Origin: Phocoena phocoena
Taxonomy: Eukaryota; Chordata; Mammalia; Artiodactyla; Phocoenidae
DNA length: 64,000 nt
NCBI RefSeq assembly: GCF_963924675.1
Contig: NC_089238.1
Location: forward strand, 46,270,879 to 46,334,878
Direction: 5' to 3'
In this document: piece by piece, positions 48,817 through 61,084 of the stretch
Layout: each line of letters starts with the position of its first letter
Position numbering within the stretch: the stretch's first letter is position 1
Notes under the pieces: model-generated
What the model was told of the DNA's origin: nothing
Database searches by the model: none
Seen by the model: only the letters and a program-made list of their open reading frames with translations
Position numbers and translations under genes: made by a program

Positions 48817-49046
48817 GCCCCATCTCTTTTTTTTTTTTTTTTGCGGTACGCAGGCCTCTCACTGTTGTGGTCTCTCCCGTTGTGGAGCACGGGCACCGGA
48901 TGCGCAGGCTCAGCGGCCGTGGCTCACGGGCCCAGCCGCTCCGTGGCATGTGAGATCTTTCCAGACTGGGGCACGAACCCATGTCCCCTGCATCGGCAGG
49001 CGGACTCTCAACCACTGCACCACCAGGGAAGCCCGCCCCATCTCTT
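48817..49046 (-). mobile_element. Short CD/CDO-type CHR SINE, antisense, with 12-bp TSD
   Basis: Body 48829-49034 flanked by GCCCCATCTCTT at 48817-48828 and 49035-49046. Confidence 0.94.
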
Positions 49047-49049
49047 GAC

Positions 49050-52030
49050 ACAGCACTCAGGCCCCAGCTTAGCCCACAAGCTGCCGTAAAGGGTTGGTGG
49101 TTCTCCAGCATCTGATCTTGGCAGGAATTATACAAGTCTCACCACCAGCCTCCCTCTTCCCACTGGGCCACAAGAATAGAAACTGATAAGTTGGCCTGGT
49201 TGATGGAAGTTTTCGGGTGGGTTGGGGGGAAAGAGTGTTCTGGTTTAAAAAAAAAAAAAAAAAAAGTAAAAAGAACACTTTGAAGTCATCTAATCTTGAT
49301 GAAAGAAGGAAATAAGCGCCTGACCACAAAGTGGAGTTTCCAGCCTGCAGCCCCACTTCTGCATCCTGCCTGGCACGTAAGTGGTGCCCAGGACAGTGTC
49401 CACGCCCCAAACGGCTGCCTGCTGGCACGCAAGGTGCTCCCATTTCATAACCAGTGTTCAGATGAAGCAGCAAAAAAATCAGAAGTACCGCCGCCTGATA
49501 AGGAAATGTGGGGGCAGGGTGGATAGAGTAAGGGAGGTTGTCTGCCGACAGTTAACAGCCCACTGTTGCTACCCTGCCGAGGTTGGAGCCCTTTAGAGAA
49601 ATTCGCCGCAGACAAAGTAGGCCTCCGTGCCTGCAGCCTGGACTGTCACCTTCATGATATTGCCTGGTCCCAGAGGCTCTGACAGACTTCCCACCTGGGT
49701 GGCTTGGCTGGGCCATGAGGATTGAAGAGTTCCAGCCATAGGTTATACCAGCCCAGGGGAAGAGGTTTGCACAGTCCTGGCACTGAGGACACAGAGCCCT
49801 GTTCTCACTTGCACCTTCAAGTGTGACGCTGGCCCTAGTGGAGTGAGTGTGCGCCCCTGACTTCCGCCGTGGGTTGGGGGACGGAAGAACCCCAGACAGG
49901 GGGCTGCTGTGCTCCCAGAAGCACTGTTTCTGGACCTTCACATCCCAGGAGCTCTGCCAGCCTTGTCAGGGGCCAGAGCTTGCCCTGTGTATCAGAGCTT
50001 TGGGCCAGGTCCATCCCAGTATGCCCCCCAGGAAGGGCTGGTGTTTGCCCCCAGGTTGCTGAGGGCCTGGAGTCCTACTGGGTCATGCACATACAATGAC
50101 TACACAGACACCGGTCCTGCAGCCCTCCTTTCCAGCGAAGCATCAGTCACCCTGCTTCCCGGGCCCCTTTCCTGCAGGGTCACAGTGCTGGCCACTTAGG
50201 TTATGACCTCTTCCCCGGCATTCTCTGCCCCATCCCCCCATCGCACAGAGGATATGGGGATAGATGCCAGAGTTTTAAGTTGAATCCTTCAACTCTGGGC
50301 CTGGGCCAAGGCCTGGCTGGAGTTGTGAGCCACAGAGACTGTGGCCTGGAAGATTCTAGAAGCACAGCTTCTCCCTTCCCTAGGTGTGTCCTGGCAGGAC
50401 TTGTGTAGACCGTAGCTCAGCCCTTCCCCATCAGCTCTCTTCAGGTGGCCAACCTTCCAGTGCTTACAGAATAGGGAGGAGGACCCTGTCCAGAGCCCCA
50501 TGCCACAGTGCAGTGCAGGCTGGGGAAGGGGCGAGCCAGGCCAGTGGTGGGAAACAGAAGCACCAGTCCTGCCGCTTCCCCAGTGGTGAGGGCGAGAGTT
50601 ATCAGATTCAGGATTTCTTGGGGTTGCTGTCTAAGAGGGCTGGTTGGGAGTTAGAAAGGGAATGCCCTGCCTCTCTCTGCCATGTGTATGAATCTGCTCT
50701 TTTAGGAGAACATTTGCCCTTTGCCCCCAGCCCCTGGAGCTTCCTTCTCAGTCTGCATACCCTTGCCTGGGAGTATTCCAGGAAGCTGTCTGGGTGTATG
50801 GAACAGGTTTTCACAGGCTTGTCCCCTGCCACGTGGGTGTGTGGGTTGGGGAGAAGGGGGTTGAAGGTTACCCGGAGAAACCATTTACTCCTTTCTTTTC
50901 ACCCATTTCTGGCAGGGACGATGGAATGCAATGAGACTCTCTTTTAAACCTTCTATCTATCAAACCTACACTAGTCCTCCCACCCCAGGGTAGAGTGTGT
51001 GTGCATTTGGGGGAGCCAACATTGCGGAGGATTGGAGTAACCCGTGTATCTGAGGAAGGAGGACTCCCATTGATAAGCGTGACTTGGACAGGAAGCATGA
51101 TCCTTCTCCCCAAGGGGTCTGTAAGTTGAGGATTGACTCACCTTGTCCTTCTTGAAGCCCTCGGCTCTGCCCTCCACCCGTGTTCTAGCTGGTGGGTATT
51201 GCTCTGGTTATGCCCCTCTGAAGGCCTCTGGGATATGCTGTCACCAGCTCCCTCCTCTTTAGAGGGAGAGGCTGACAGCTGGGACCTGGGTTGCTGGTCT
51301 CTGGAGTCAGCTGCCCTTGGCATACCCCTGGAAGGGCAGCTCTCCTAGGGGAAGCGTGGCCGGCAAAACCAAGGAGCCCTGGGTGGCGGACAGACTAGAG
51401 GGGCTGGTGGGGCGTCCTCAAAACAGAGGAGTCCCATTGCTCTGCTCCTCGACAGAGCAGGAACTGCGAGGCTGGAGAGAGAAGAGCTTTGCTAAGGGGT
51501 CAGTGATGCGGCTATACAAGGAGGGAGAGGCCTGGGGCTCTTCCCATGCTGTCTGCCACTCCCCTGTGCGATAAATATTTGCTGAATGAACACATCCTTT
51601 GCTTTTCTCTTTGCTTTTCTCTTAAGATTCGAAGCATCCCCTAGGCATCCTGACAAGGTGCAGAAGGAAAAGGAGGGCCCGGCAGCTTTTCTGTGGTTCT
51701 TCATTACATCTCTGTTGTGACTGAGATCTGAATCTTAAACCATGAAGAATAGCCAAGCCTCCCACGCTTTGAACTTTATCTTTAGAGGAAATCAGAGCAG
51801 ACTGTAAGCATCATGGTCTCCTGACCCTGGGTGTGGGTGGGCTAGTCAAGTTTAATTGCCTTGGAAGGGAGAGTTGGGCAATAAGGTCTAGACCTCAGCT
51901 TCTCCAGACTCCTCTCTGACTTGCCCTAGGCCACCATTTAATTCATCCTGCTCCCTGCTTCCTCCAGAAGTCCTCAAAGAAGCTTAGATTTCTTTCCCAG
52001 TCTCCTACCTTCAGGGTCTTTCACCTGTCT
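49050..52030 (+). other. Unique intronic sequence
   Basis: Apart from a 19-base A run at 49247-49265, no feature recognised. The A run has no obvious retroposon body or TSD. Confidence 0.4.
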
Positions 52031-52034
52031 CCGG

Positions 52035-52035
<1 letters not shown>

Positions 52036-52073
<38 letters not shown>

Positions 52074-52118
52074 TGGGCTCGAGCTCGGAATCTTAAGCCC
52101 TGGACTGCCAGAGAGGTC
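52036..52118 (-). repeat. (TC)n joined to a truncated CHR-1 SINE
   Basis: TC dinucleotides to about 52065, then poly-T and CGGAATCTTAAGCCCTGGACTGCCAGAGAGGTCC. This is the 5' end of a CHR-1 SINE in antisense with most of its body missing. Confidence 0.7.
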
Positions 52119-52181
52119 CATCTCCTGCTTCTCTTAATGTCAGAGGCTTTCAGCCCTGTAGAGGAACCCCGTTATAAACTT

Positions 52182-52460
52182 TGTCTCTTCTAGAATCTTT
52201 TTTTTTTTTTTCAGGACCAAGAACAGGTTTATTCAGATCCATGGTCGGTTACAAGTTTGGTCTGATTACTGGTCACAGGCCCCAAATGCCACTATTCTGA
52301 GTTTTCATCAAAATACAAAGCCCAATACTTAGAGTTTGAAAACTTAAAAAAAGACACCAAAGACTAAGGCTTTTAAAAATCTCGGTTGAAAAGTTCTCCC
52401 GGGTGCGTTATCTGTAGAATGAAATGCGTGTGAGATGCTGTGTGTCTCTTCTAGAATCTT
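52182..52460 (-). pseudogene. Retroposed 3' UTR of an unidentified mRNA, with 18-bp TSD
   Basis: The 243-bp insert (52200-52442) is flanked by the perfect repeat TGTCTCTTCTAGAATCTT at 52182-52199 and 52443-52460. Read on the minus strand it ends with AATAAA (complement of 52228-52233), then CCTGTTCTTGGTCCTGA and a poly-A tail (poly-T at 52200-52211). These are the hallmarks of an L1-mobilised, 5'-truncated processed copy. No open reading frame is expected, and the parent gene was not recognised. Confidence 0.88.
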
Positions 52461-53019
52461 GCTGCCAACTTGTGTCTAGAGAGCCACAGAGGTGGCCAAG
52501 TATGGGATGGACCTCAGTGAGCTGTTTAGAACCAGCTCAGGACAGGCCTCTGTTCTGTGTAGTGTGATGAAGCCAGGGAACACGTGAGACAGGCTCCGTG
52601 ACCCACAAGCTCTGCCACAGGATGGACACAGCATTGCTCGCTGTGCTGCCTGGGGGTGGGGGTCATTGGGGCAGAGCAGGCTCTGAGACTTCAGGTCTAC
52701 GCTGCCCACTCCACCTCCCTGGAAGCTGCCACAGTGGGGGGTCGATGGGGTGGGCAGGCAGTGCCTGTGGTTAGGCAGGGAAGGAAGCTCTGGAGCAAGA
52801 CCCTGGCGGTGCTGGCCTGGGGAATCCGGGGCTGGAGTGGGGCTGAGGGTGCTGAGGAACCTGTGTTGCCTACTCGGGGTCACGGGCCTGTAGCCCAGAA
52901 AGCTGGCCAGGCTGGGTCTTGGACTAACCAAACCGTGGCCCTCCACCTGCCCACCCCAGGAGCACAGGCACTGAGGCTGGGAGCTTTCTGGCTCTTGTCC
53001 TTCCAGAAACCCTCCAAAG

Positions 53020-53110
53020 TAGATGGTACTCCCATTTTACAGATCAGGGGGGCTAAATGGTTGATAGCTGACAAGCGGCAAAGCCAAAATGTGAAGCCAA
53101 GTGTTTCTAG
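53020..53110 (-). repeat. MIR fragment, antisense
   Basis: ACTCCCATTTTACAGATCAG ... GCGGCAAAGCCAAAATGTGA. Confidence 0.65.
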
Positions 53111-53607
53111 GTACCTTCTTCATTTTGGGAGGCTTGACTGGAAAGGGACTTTGAGCTGTGGTGGATGGTTGTGAGATCTGACAAGTCCTAGCTAAGGAGG
53201 ACTTAGCCAGCAGCCTGCGGTGCTTAGGGGAGCCACCAGAGAGAGTACTGTCCCTAGCAGCCCTGGTGTGTCTCTGCTGACAGAAGCTTAAGAGCAGTCC
53301 ACTTCAACTGTTCCCACCGTCCCGGCAGCTTCTCTAGCTTTTACACACTCACTCTTCTCATTGCCTCCGATTTGTGAAACCTGGTTTGTACCTGAGGCCT
53401 CGTGTGTCTTGGTGGTCCACGAGAAGTTAGAGAAAGCTTTCACTTCTAGAACGTCAAAGCTGAAAGAGTGGGGGCTGGTTATAATGATCACTTCCATCTG
53501 CATATTTATACAGTGACTTATGAAAGTGGCTTCAAAACATTTTTTCATTACCATTTATTTCTTCTGCTTATTTTTTATTATTGTTTACTTTTTAAAATTT
53601 ATATGTA

Positions 53608-53727
53608 TTTTTTATTCTGGCCATGCCGTGCGGCTTGAGGGATCTCAGTTCCCCAACCAGGGATTGAGCCCGGGCCACGGCAGTGAAAGCTCCGAATCCT
53701 AACCAGTGGACCACCAGGGAACTCCCC
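53608..53727 (-). mobile_element. CHR-1-type SINE, antisense
   Basis: TTCTGGCCATGCCGTGCGGC...GGACCACCAGGGAACTCCCC. Confidence 0.88.
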
Positions 53728-53779
53728 TCTTCTGCTTCTTATAACCCTGGGGTTATGTAGAGAGGTGCTATTCAGTTGG

Positions 53780-54035
53780 ACAAAATTTTTTTTCATTTTT
53801 ATTTTATATTGGAATGTAGTTGATTTACAGTGCTGTGTTAGTTTCAGGTATAGAGCAAAGTGATTCAGTTATACATATACATGTATCTATTCTTTTTCAG
53901 ATTCTTTTCCCATATTATCACGTAGTATTGAGTAGAGTTCCCTGTGCTATACAGTAGGTCCTTGTTGATTATCTGTTTTATATATAGTAGTGTGTATATG
54001 TTAATCCCAACCTCCTAAATTATCCCTCCCCGCCA
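53780..54035 (-). mobile_element. Artiodactyl-type L1 3' end, antisense
   Basis: Poly-T then GGAATGTAGTTGATTTACAG, AAAGTGATTCAGTTATACAT and CTGTGCTATACAGTAGGTCC. Confidence 0.88.
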
Positions 54036-54342
54036 TGGACAAGTATTTTTTGATGCCTGCTATATGAAGGCCAATGCTAGATAGTGAATTAAATAACATG
54101 GTGTCTGTACACTTAGAGCTTAAATGAAGGAGATAAACATGTCTGTGTCTTTTTAGGTTTCGTGTAGGATATTAATAAATATGGGCCAGATTTGGCCTGT
54201 GGTCCAAATTAGCTCATAACCCCTGGAGGGTAGGACACGGTGAGAGATGAGGCTTCGGAGGGTGGCCTGGTTTGGGGATCTCTGGATGCTGTGTGAAGGA
54301 GCCTGACCTTGGCCCCAGGACTGAGAGAGCTGCATCTCCATC

Positions 54343-54413
54343 TCATAAGCTTTTTTTTTTTTCATTTTTTTTTTTTTTTTTAATTTTTATTTTTTATTTT
54401 TTCATAAGCTTTT
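54343..54413 (-). mobile_element. Poly(A)-only retroposition footprint
   Basis: TCATAAGCTTTT occurs at 54343-54354 and 54402-54413. The 47 bases between are almost purely T with a few A and C, i.e. a poly(A) tail with no element body, in the minus orientation. Confidence 0.75.
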
Positions 54414-55350
54414 GAACGCAGGAAGCTGATGAGTTTGTTAAGTCCGAAATGCCACATGGCTAAAGAGGCAATGGAGAATATAATCTAGAATCTAGGGTAG
54501 AAGGGCAGGCTCTTGATTTGGAGGGGGATGGGGCACCATAGAGAGGCAAAGGAGAAAAAGGGCTGAGGGCCAAACCTTCAGAATCTATTAGCAGCTGAAA
54601 GAAACAAGCAAGGAAGGGTCTGAGCCAAGAAAGCTGATTGTGATGGCTTGGAAGTCAAAGTAGTGGTCAGCAGGAACAAGCAGGAGATAATCAGAGAGGA
54701 AGAGGCTGGAGGTGGGATAGCCTTCCTCTGATGGTCCAAGAACCTTGGCCTGGAAAGAAAAAGTGGCTAGCTGCCTGGTGATAGCCTGGACTCAAATGTG
54801 GCTCCTGAGTTCACTCCTGTTCTGATGTAATTGAAACTAAAGGCTGGGCCTGCTGCAGGTGGGCTGGGGACTTGAAGAGAGTCGGATGGACCTTTTATCA
54901 AGAGTGTCCATGTGGCCAGTATGCATGTTTCCCCAGCCAGGTGCAACACTGGGAAATGCTCAAGTGGTGTGGAAGAGGGGCTGAAGGCAGGGCTGGCCTT
55001 CCTCAGTGAAGGCCTGGTCAGACCGCATCTGAAAGATCCTATTTGCATGTCTGCCCACCCCTGCCTCCATCCCATGGTGGACTGGAATGAAGATGGGGTG
55101 GGGATGGGAGAGCAGTTTTAATTGGAACTTTTGATCAGCTTACCCCAGGCTCAGTCGGCTTCGCTCAGTGTATTGGCTGGAGTTCTGTGAATCTCGTTAG
55201 AGATGGTTTGATATACCTTTTCAGGAGACTGGTATTGGCAGCGATTCCCAGTTCCTTGGTATAAATAGTTTAATCCAACTCATCCAGTCAAGATGGCACT
55301 GTAAATTTATACTCTAAACACATGGCAGTAATACATAAAAAGACAAAATG

Positions 55351-55602
55351 GGGCTTCCCTGGTGGCGCAGTGGTTGAGAATCTGCCTGCTAATGCAAGGG
55401 ACATGGGTTCGAGCCCTGGTCTGGGAGGATCCCACATGCCGCGGAGCAACTAGGCCCGTGAGCCACAACTACTGAGGCTGCGCGTCTGGAGCCTGTGCTC
55501 CGCAACAAGAGAGGCCGTGATAGTGAGAGGCCCGCGCACTGCGATGAAGAGTGGCTCCCGCTTGCCCCAACGTCTAAAAAATAAATAAATAAATAAAAGA
55601 AA
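55351..55602 (+). mobile_element. CHR-2-type SINE, slightly shortened
   Basis: GGGCTTCCCTGGTGGCGCAG start. It lacks the last part of the long form before its AATAAATAAATAAA tail. The flanking A-rich repeats are imperfect. Confidence 0.9.
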
Positions 55603-56029
55603 AAATGCTGAAAACATAGTCATGTACTCCCCCTCCCTGCCCACACAAAATGATAAAACATCCCTGTGATGAGAAATAGAGCAAGAACACACAGGGGAGA
55701 GCAGGGCAGAAGCTGCAGGCCTGCTGGTCTCTGAGACTGGATGCAAGAAGAAGTGGCTAGAAATCTGGGGTAACAGAGCTATGGAGTGCTCAACACAAAG
55801 CATGGAATTAGAGCTGGTCTACTGCTCGAACCTAGGGGCTGGGAAAACAGTTGCTCTCACCCATTTCCTGGGGCTATGGCTTATCATGAAGATGCTTACC
55901 TAGGGGGACAGAACATTAGAGCCTGGACCTAAGCTGAGCTGGTACTACAAGATATAATTCTAGACCAGGAGACCCAAAGGACCTGGGGAGGCAAAGGTGA
56001 AAACCCCCAGATAGGGGAGGGATGAGCTT

Positions 56030-57000
56030 ATATATTCAGAAACATGTGAGGAAAACTAATATGAAGAAAGAACAAAAGCAAAGAAAAAGTTACCCCAGAA
56101 GAAATGAAAATAACAGAGTAATCAGAAAATATCTTTAATAGAAATAGGTTAAGGATCCTCAAAGAGATTAGGGAAACAGGAGATTCATTAAAGAAAAGAA
56201 AGGGAAGTTGTAAAAGAAACAAGAATATGTGAATATGAAAATTTTAAATTAAAAATTCTAGCAGCAAAAAATAGTGTAATTAGAATTTGAAACAATGGAT
56301 AGCTGTAGCCTGGACATATAGAACTCACGAATTGGAAGCTAATGCTGAGGAATTAATCTAGAATGCAGCACAGACATGGAGGACATGTGACAGGCTTTAG
56401 CACAAGTCTAGTAGGAATTCCAGATATGAGTCAAGGAAATGGCAAAAAAATATTTGAAGTGATAATGGCTGAGAATTCCAGAATTGAAGAAACAGCACGA
56501 ATACCAAACAAAATAAATAACTAGATATAGTGAAACTGCAGATAAGAATAAAGGGAAAATATGGGAATTCCCTGGTGGTCCAGTGGTTAGGACTCTGTGC
56601 TTCCACTAGAGGGGGCACGGGTTTGATCCCTGGTCAGGGAACTAAGATCCTATATGCCACGTGGCGCAGCCAAAATAAAAGAAAAGAATAAAGGGAAAAT
56701 ATTTAAAACTACCAGAGAAATAACAGAATTCAGAGAAACAACAATGAGACCGACAGACAACATTTCATCAACATTAGATGCCAGAGATGATAGAGGACTA
56801 TCTTAGGGAAACTAGAATTCTATATCCAGTTATCATTCAAGAATGAGGTGAAATAAAGATATTTTTGGATATGCTAAGACAGTTTTATCTATAGATCCTG
56901 GCTAAAAGAACTACTAAAGGTATACTTCAGTAAGAAGAAATCTCGGGGGAAGGAGGAGGTTGCTAGCACCAGCATTGAGTGCAGAAATTGAAATAGTATG
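56030..57000 (+). mobile_element. Degenerate L1/HAL1-like remnant carrying a CHR-1 SINE
   Basis: A-rich sense strand with AATTCTATATCCAGTTATCA...AGATATTTTTGGATATGCTA...GAACTACTAAAGGTATACTT typical of L1/HAL1. The CHR-1 SINE at 56563-56683 interrupts it with the 19-bp TSD AAGAATAAAGGGAAAATAT (56544-56562 and 56684-56702). Confidence 0.75.
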
Positions 57001-58093
57001 TTGGTAAATTTAACTATAGACAGTATATCTGGATGCTTAAGTCACTCAAAGTGACTTAAACTCTAGAAAATATTTAATTAGCTTATAATGAGAAGTGTGG
57101 AGGTAGGGAGTGCCAGGGTTGGGGCAGTGGTCTAATATTGACATGAAGAACCCTGGATCATTCCATTGTTCTGCTGTGCCATCTTAAGGGTATAAGATCT
57201 TTCTTCTCATGGTTGTGAGATGGCTGCTGCTGCTCTAGGTAACATATCATCACCCTATAGCTTCCCAAGCAGGAAGGCAGGGAGATGCTAAGAGAAAGGA
57301 AGCTTTCTAATGTGCCTCTTTTTTGGGAAGGAGAATCTGTCCAAGAAGCCCCCAGCAGACATCTCCTTACGTCTCATTGGCCCGAGCTGGTTCGTTCTTA
57401 CACCAATTCCTGGTAAAAGGGAACAGGCTTACTGTGGTTGGCTTTGACCAGGCTTGCCTCATCTCCTGGGACTGGGTTCTTTGCTACCTGAGCAAAATCA
57501 GGATTCTGTTGGCAGGAAAGAAGGGGGAGTGGCTGCTGGTAGGCAACCAACAGTGTCTGCCACAGATAGCAAAACACACAAACAGAAATCCAGTGTCTAG
57601 TTTGTTTTTTAATTTTACAAAAGGAAAACTAAAATTGTTCACCACATTATCAAGGAAGAATAAGGTAAAGTAAGGAAGGGAATTTCATTGTTAAATCACA
57701 TCAAGTTTCTGCCTTGTTAAACAGAATAGTACTGCTGAAAACGGTAGACCTCATTAGGACAATGTATATATGCTAACAATTTAAGATAACCACTAAAAGA
57801 AGAGGAATATAATTTCCAAGCCAGGAGGGAAAAAAGTGGTGGGAGTAGGGGTAGTGTGTCAGTCCAACAAGTCAGGAAAAGAAAAAAGAACTAAAGGAAA
57901 ACTAGTGAAGAGAAAACAAAGGTAGTAACATGAGTCCAAATACCTAAGGGTAAAGGGTTATACTCATGTGTTAAAGAGAAAAAAAACTACCAGACTGGAT
58001 AAAATGCAAATAAGAAGTGGTCTGGAGCCTGGAGAGACTGGTCAGTGGACACAGGGGCTTAACAGGAACCGCCCTGGCCTTCATCATACAGGT

Positions 58094-58334
58094 GGTTCTG
58101 TTCTTTTTTCTTTTTTTTTTTCTTTTTTTGCGGTACGCGGGCCTCTCACAGCCGTGGCCTGTCCCGCTGCGGAGCACAGGCTCCGGACGCGCAGGCTCAG
58201 CGGCCACGGCCCATGAGCCCAGCCGCTCTGCGGCATGCGGGACCCTCCCGGACCGGGGCACGAACCAGTGTCCCCCGCATCGGCAGGCGGACTCCCAACC
58301 ACCGCGCCGCCAGGGAAGCCCGGTTCTGTTCTTT
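58094..58334 (-). mobile_element. Short CD/CDO-type CHR SINE, antisense, with TSD
   Basis: Poly-T then GCGGTACGCGGGCCTCTCAC; ends CCGCCAGGGAAGCCC. GGTTCTGTTCTTT lies on both sides (58094-58106 and 58322-58334). It is CpG-rich compared with the other copies, which suggests youth. Confidence 0.93.
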
Positions 58335-58339
58335 AAATA

Positions 58340-60290
58340 ACTTTCTATTTATTCCTCGCCCCATCTCCCTGCCTCTTCTCAACAGTTTCTGTCTGGCTTT
58401 GCCTTGCTACTGAGACGGTCGGTATTGTTTTCTGGATCGCCCCCTGCCTACTGTAGATATGTATAACAAATTCCTGGACTCCTCCCCTGCGCCCAACACC
58501 AACAAATCACACTGGGACTCCTTTAAGGGGCAGGTGTGGTGCAGAGCTGGGACCCCACATCCCAGCTGTCCCCCTGCCCCACCCTCTCCCCGTGCCTTAG
58601 AGCCCAGCATTCCTCCCCTTAGAGCCTGTTTCTTAGGGTGCAACATCGATCCGCTTGCGATGAAGACTGATGGTTTATTTCGCTGGGACTTATTTGAAAG
58701 TTAGCCAGAATGATGATCATAGGCTGGAAGAAATGTTAGCTCTTGCTTTCTGGTTTCCTGGCTGCCAACTCAGGACAGCGTCAGACGTTCTGGAGCTGAG
58801 ATTTCGGACTCGACATCAAGGCAAAGTGAGGTGTCCTGCAGGAAGACACTGCCAGAGGGGCTGTAACTGGGGAGCGAGGAGGCCTGAGTCAGTAGGATAA
58901 CTGAGGGGTGTGTGCCGGAGGGTGGTGCCAGCATTTTGCAATGTGATGACTTCAGTCAGCCAAGCATGCAGAGGTGAAGCAACCAGTTCTCAGGCACATC
59001 AAGCATGTGCCTCTCTGGGCTTCAGTTGAGTGTGAGGGAGGGGCTGTCAGGTCTCTTCTTCCAGATAATGACTGACACCCCAGGGCGTCTTCTGGTGTCG
59101 GCTGTTGCCACACCAGCAAGCAGGGAGTTTGCTGGGTTACTAGGTTGGCAAGGTTCTGGGACACAGGGAACCCTTTGATGGTTGTGCCCCAGTTAGTGGG
59201 AAAAGCCTCTCTGGAAGGCAGTGGGAGCTTTTGGAAGGAGCACTGGCCTTGGAGCCATCAGACCTGGAATGATATTAAAGCTCTGTCACTTATCGCCTGG
59301 CTGACCTGTTTCAGCTGTCTTGGGACTTTTGTGAATACCAGATGAGAGGCTATGCCTGCAAATGCTTAGAAACTCATAAAACACCATGCAATGTGAGTAC
59401 TAATCTGTGGTTTGATGCCTTTACATTGAGGCTCTGGGACACGTCCTTAGGCTTTGTGTCAGTGGGAGGAAAGAGGGTGCTTATCAGCGTCTTGGGCTGG
59501 GATTTTTTTCTTTCTCTCCACCCCCTCCAGATTCAAGCAGTCTCCCTCCCCCCATCCTCTGCTCTTTATTTTGACGTTTCTTTTCTCTGCCTGCCAAGAA
59601 GATTGTGTTCAGCTGCGCTGGTCTGAGGCTGTGCTGTATCCTGTGCCTCATTAGGTTAATTTGATGGGTTGTCTCCTGGGAACTGACCAGAGACTGGTTC
59701 TAAAACCATGCTAGCCTCCAAAACCCGGTTCCGTCCATTCTCCTTTGGGGCAAGCTTTGCTGCTCAATCCCATACGCATGCTTTTCCTTTCTTCCACCTG
59801 CAGGCTGGCCAGGGCCTCCTTCGGTTTCCCTTGTTTCCTTGTATTAGCATAGTTATTCAAGCATGCATCCCCTGATTGGTAGAAGGCTCTAGGGAAGACC
59901 ATCCGTTCTCCAAGGCTGCCCCTGACCTTCTGGATTCTGCTCTCCAGTTCCTCTGTTCAGCCTCAGCATTTTGAGCTCGGCCAGCCATTCAGGGGGTATT
60001 TATCGTTAAGTGGTCTCACCAAATTTGCTAAATTTGTAACCACAAACCTCTCAGAAGACTCTAGTATTGCCTTGCCTCCCACTAAATTTACCTCCTTACT
60101 CTCCTTCTCTCTTAGAGGACTGTTTCACATCTGATCTCTGTAAATCTCCAACCCCAGCAATAAAGATGCATCCCTCCCTGTGCCTGTGCCCATTCTCTGC
60201 TTCACCTGCTAGGCAGGTCAACCCTTTCCATGCGGGCACTGGCTCCCCCCACCCTCTGCCCTGTTCTTGCTGCTTAGGAACTCTGCTGCT
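58340..60290 (+). other. Unique intronic sequence with one probable MIR
   Basis: A diverged MIR (+) is likely at about 59235-59400. Otherwise no feature recognised. Confidence 0.45.
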
Positions 60291-60295
60291 GTTTC

Positions 60296-60950
60296 TTTTT
60301 TATTTATCTATTTATTTATTTTGGCTGCGTTGGGTCTTTGTTGCTGTGCTTTCTCTAGTTGTGGCTTTCTATAGTTGCGGCGAGCGGGGGCTGCTGTTCC
60401 TTGCGATGCACAGGCTTCTCATTGTGGTGGCTTCTCGTTGCAGAGCACGGGCTCTAGGCTCGTGGGCTTCAGTAGTTGCGGCACATGGCCTCAGTAGTTG
60501 TGGCTTGCGGGCTCTAGATTCCATTGTATGGATATTTGACATTTTGTTTATTCATCAGTTGATGGAACTTTGAGTTCTTTCCACTTTGGAGCTGATATGA
60601 ATAATGCTCCTATAATCGTTTGTGTACGTGTTTTTATGTGATATATATTTTCCTTTCTCTTGGGTATAGACCTAGGATTAGAATTGCTGAGTCATACGGT
60701 AACTCTTTGTTTAACCTTTTAACTGCCAGACTGTTTTCCAAAGTAGCTGCACCATTTCACATTCTCACCAGCAATGTATGAGAGTTACAGTTTCTCCATA
60801 TCTTCACTAATAATTTTTATTACCTGTCTTTTTGATTATAGCCATCCTAGTGAGCAGGATGTGGTGTCTGATTGTGGTTTTGATATGTATTTCCCTGATA
60901 ACTCATGGTGCTGAGCACCTTTTCACCTGCCTGTTGGCCACTTCTCATCC
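60296..60950 (-). mobile_element. 5'-truncated CHR-2 SINE next to an antisense L1 fragment
   Basis: SINE body 60296-60520 stops at GCTTGCGGGCTCTAG without its tRNA-related end. An antisense L1 follows directly (ATTCCATTGTATGGATATTT ... CTTTTCACCTGCCTGTTGGC) to about 60950. Confidence 0.8.
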
Positions 60951-61084
60951 AGTCAGGTGTTCACCCCCTCCAAACCTCTGGATCAGCCATTGTGAAGGTT
61001 ACTGCTGACAGCCTTCTCTTATCTATGCCAGGCCTTCCGTCAATAATTTCTTCTGGTCCTGTAGTTTTAAGAATGAACTGTGCT

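Noticed and set aside
49247..49265. A19 run as a candidate retrocopy tail
   Set aside because: No polyadenylation signal, body or matching flanking duplication was found nearby.
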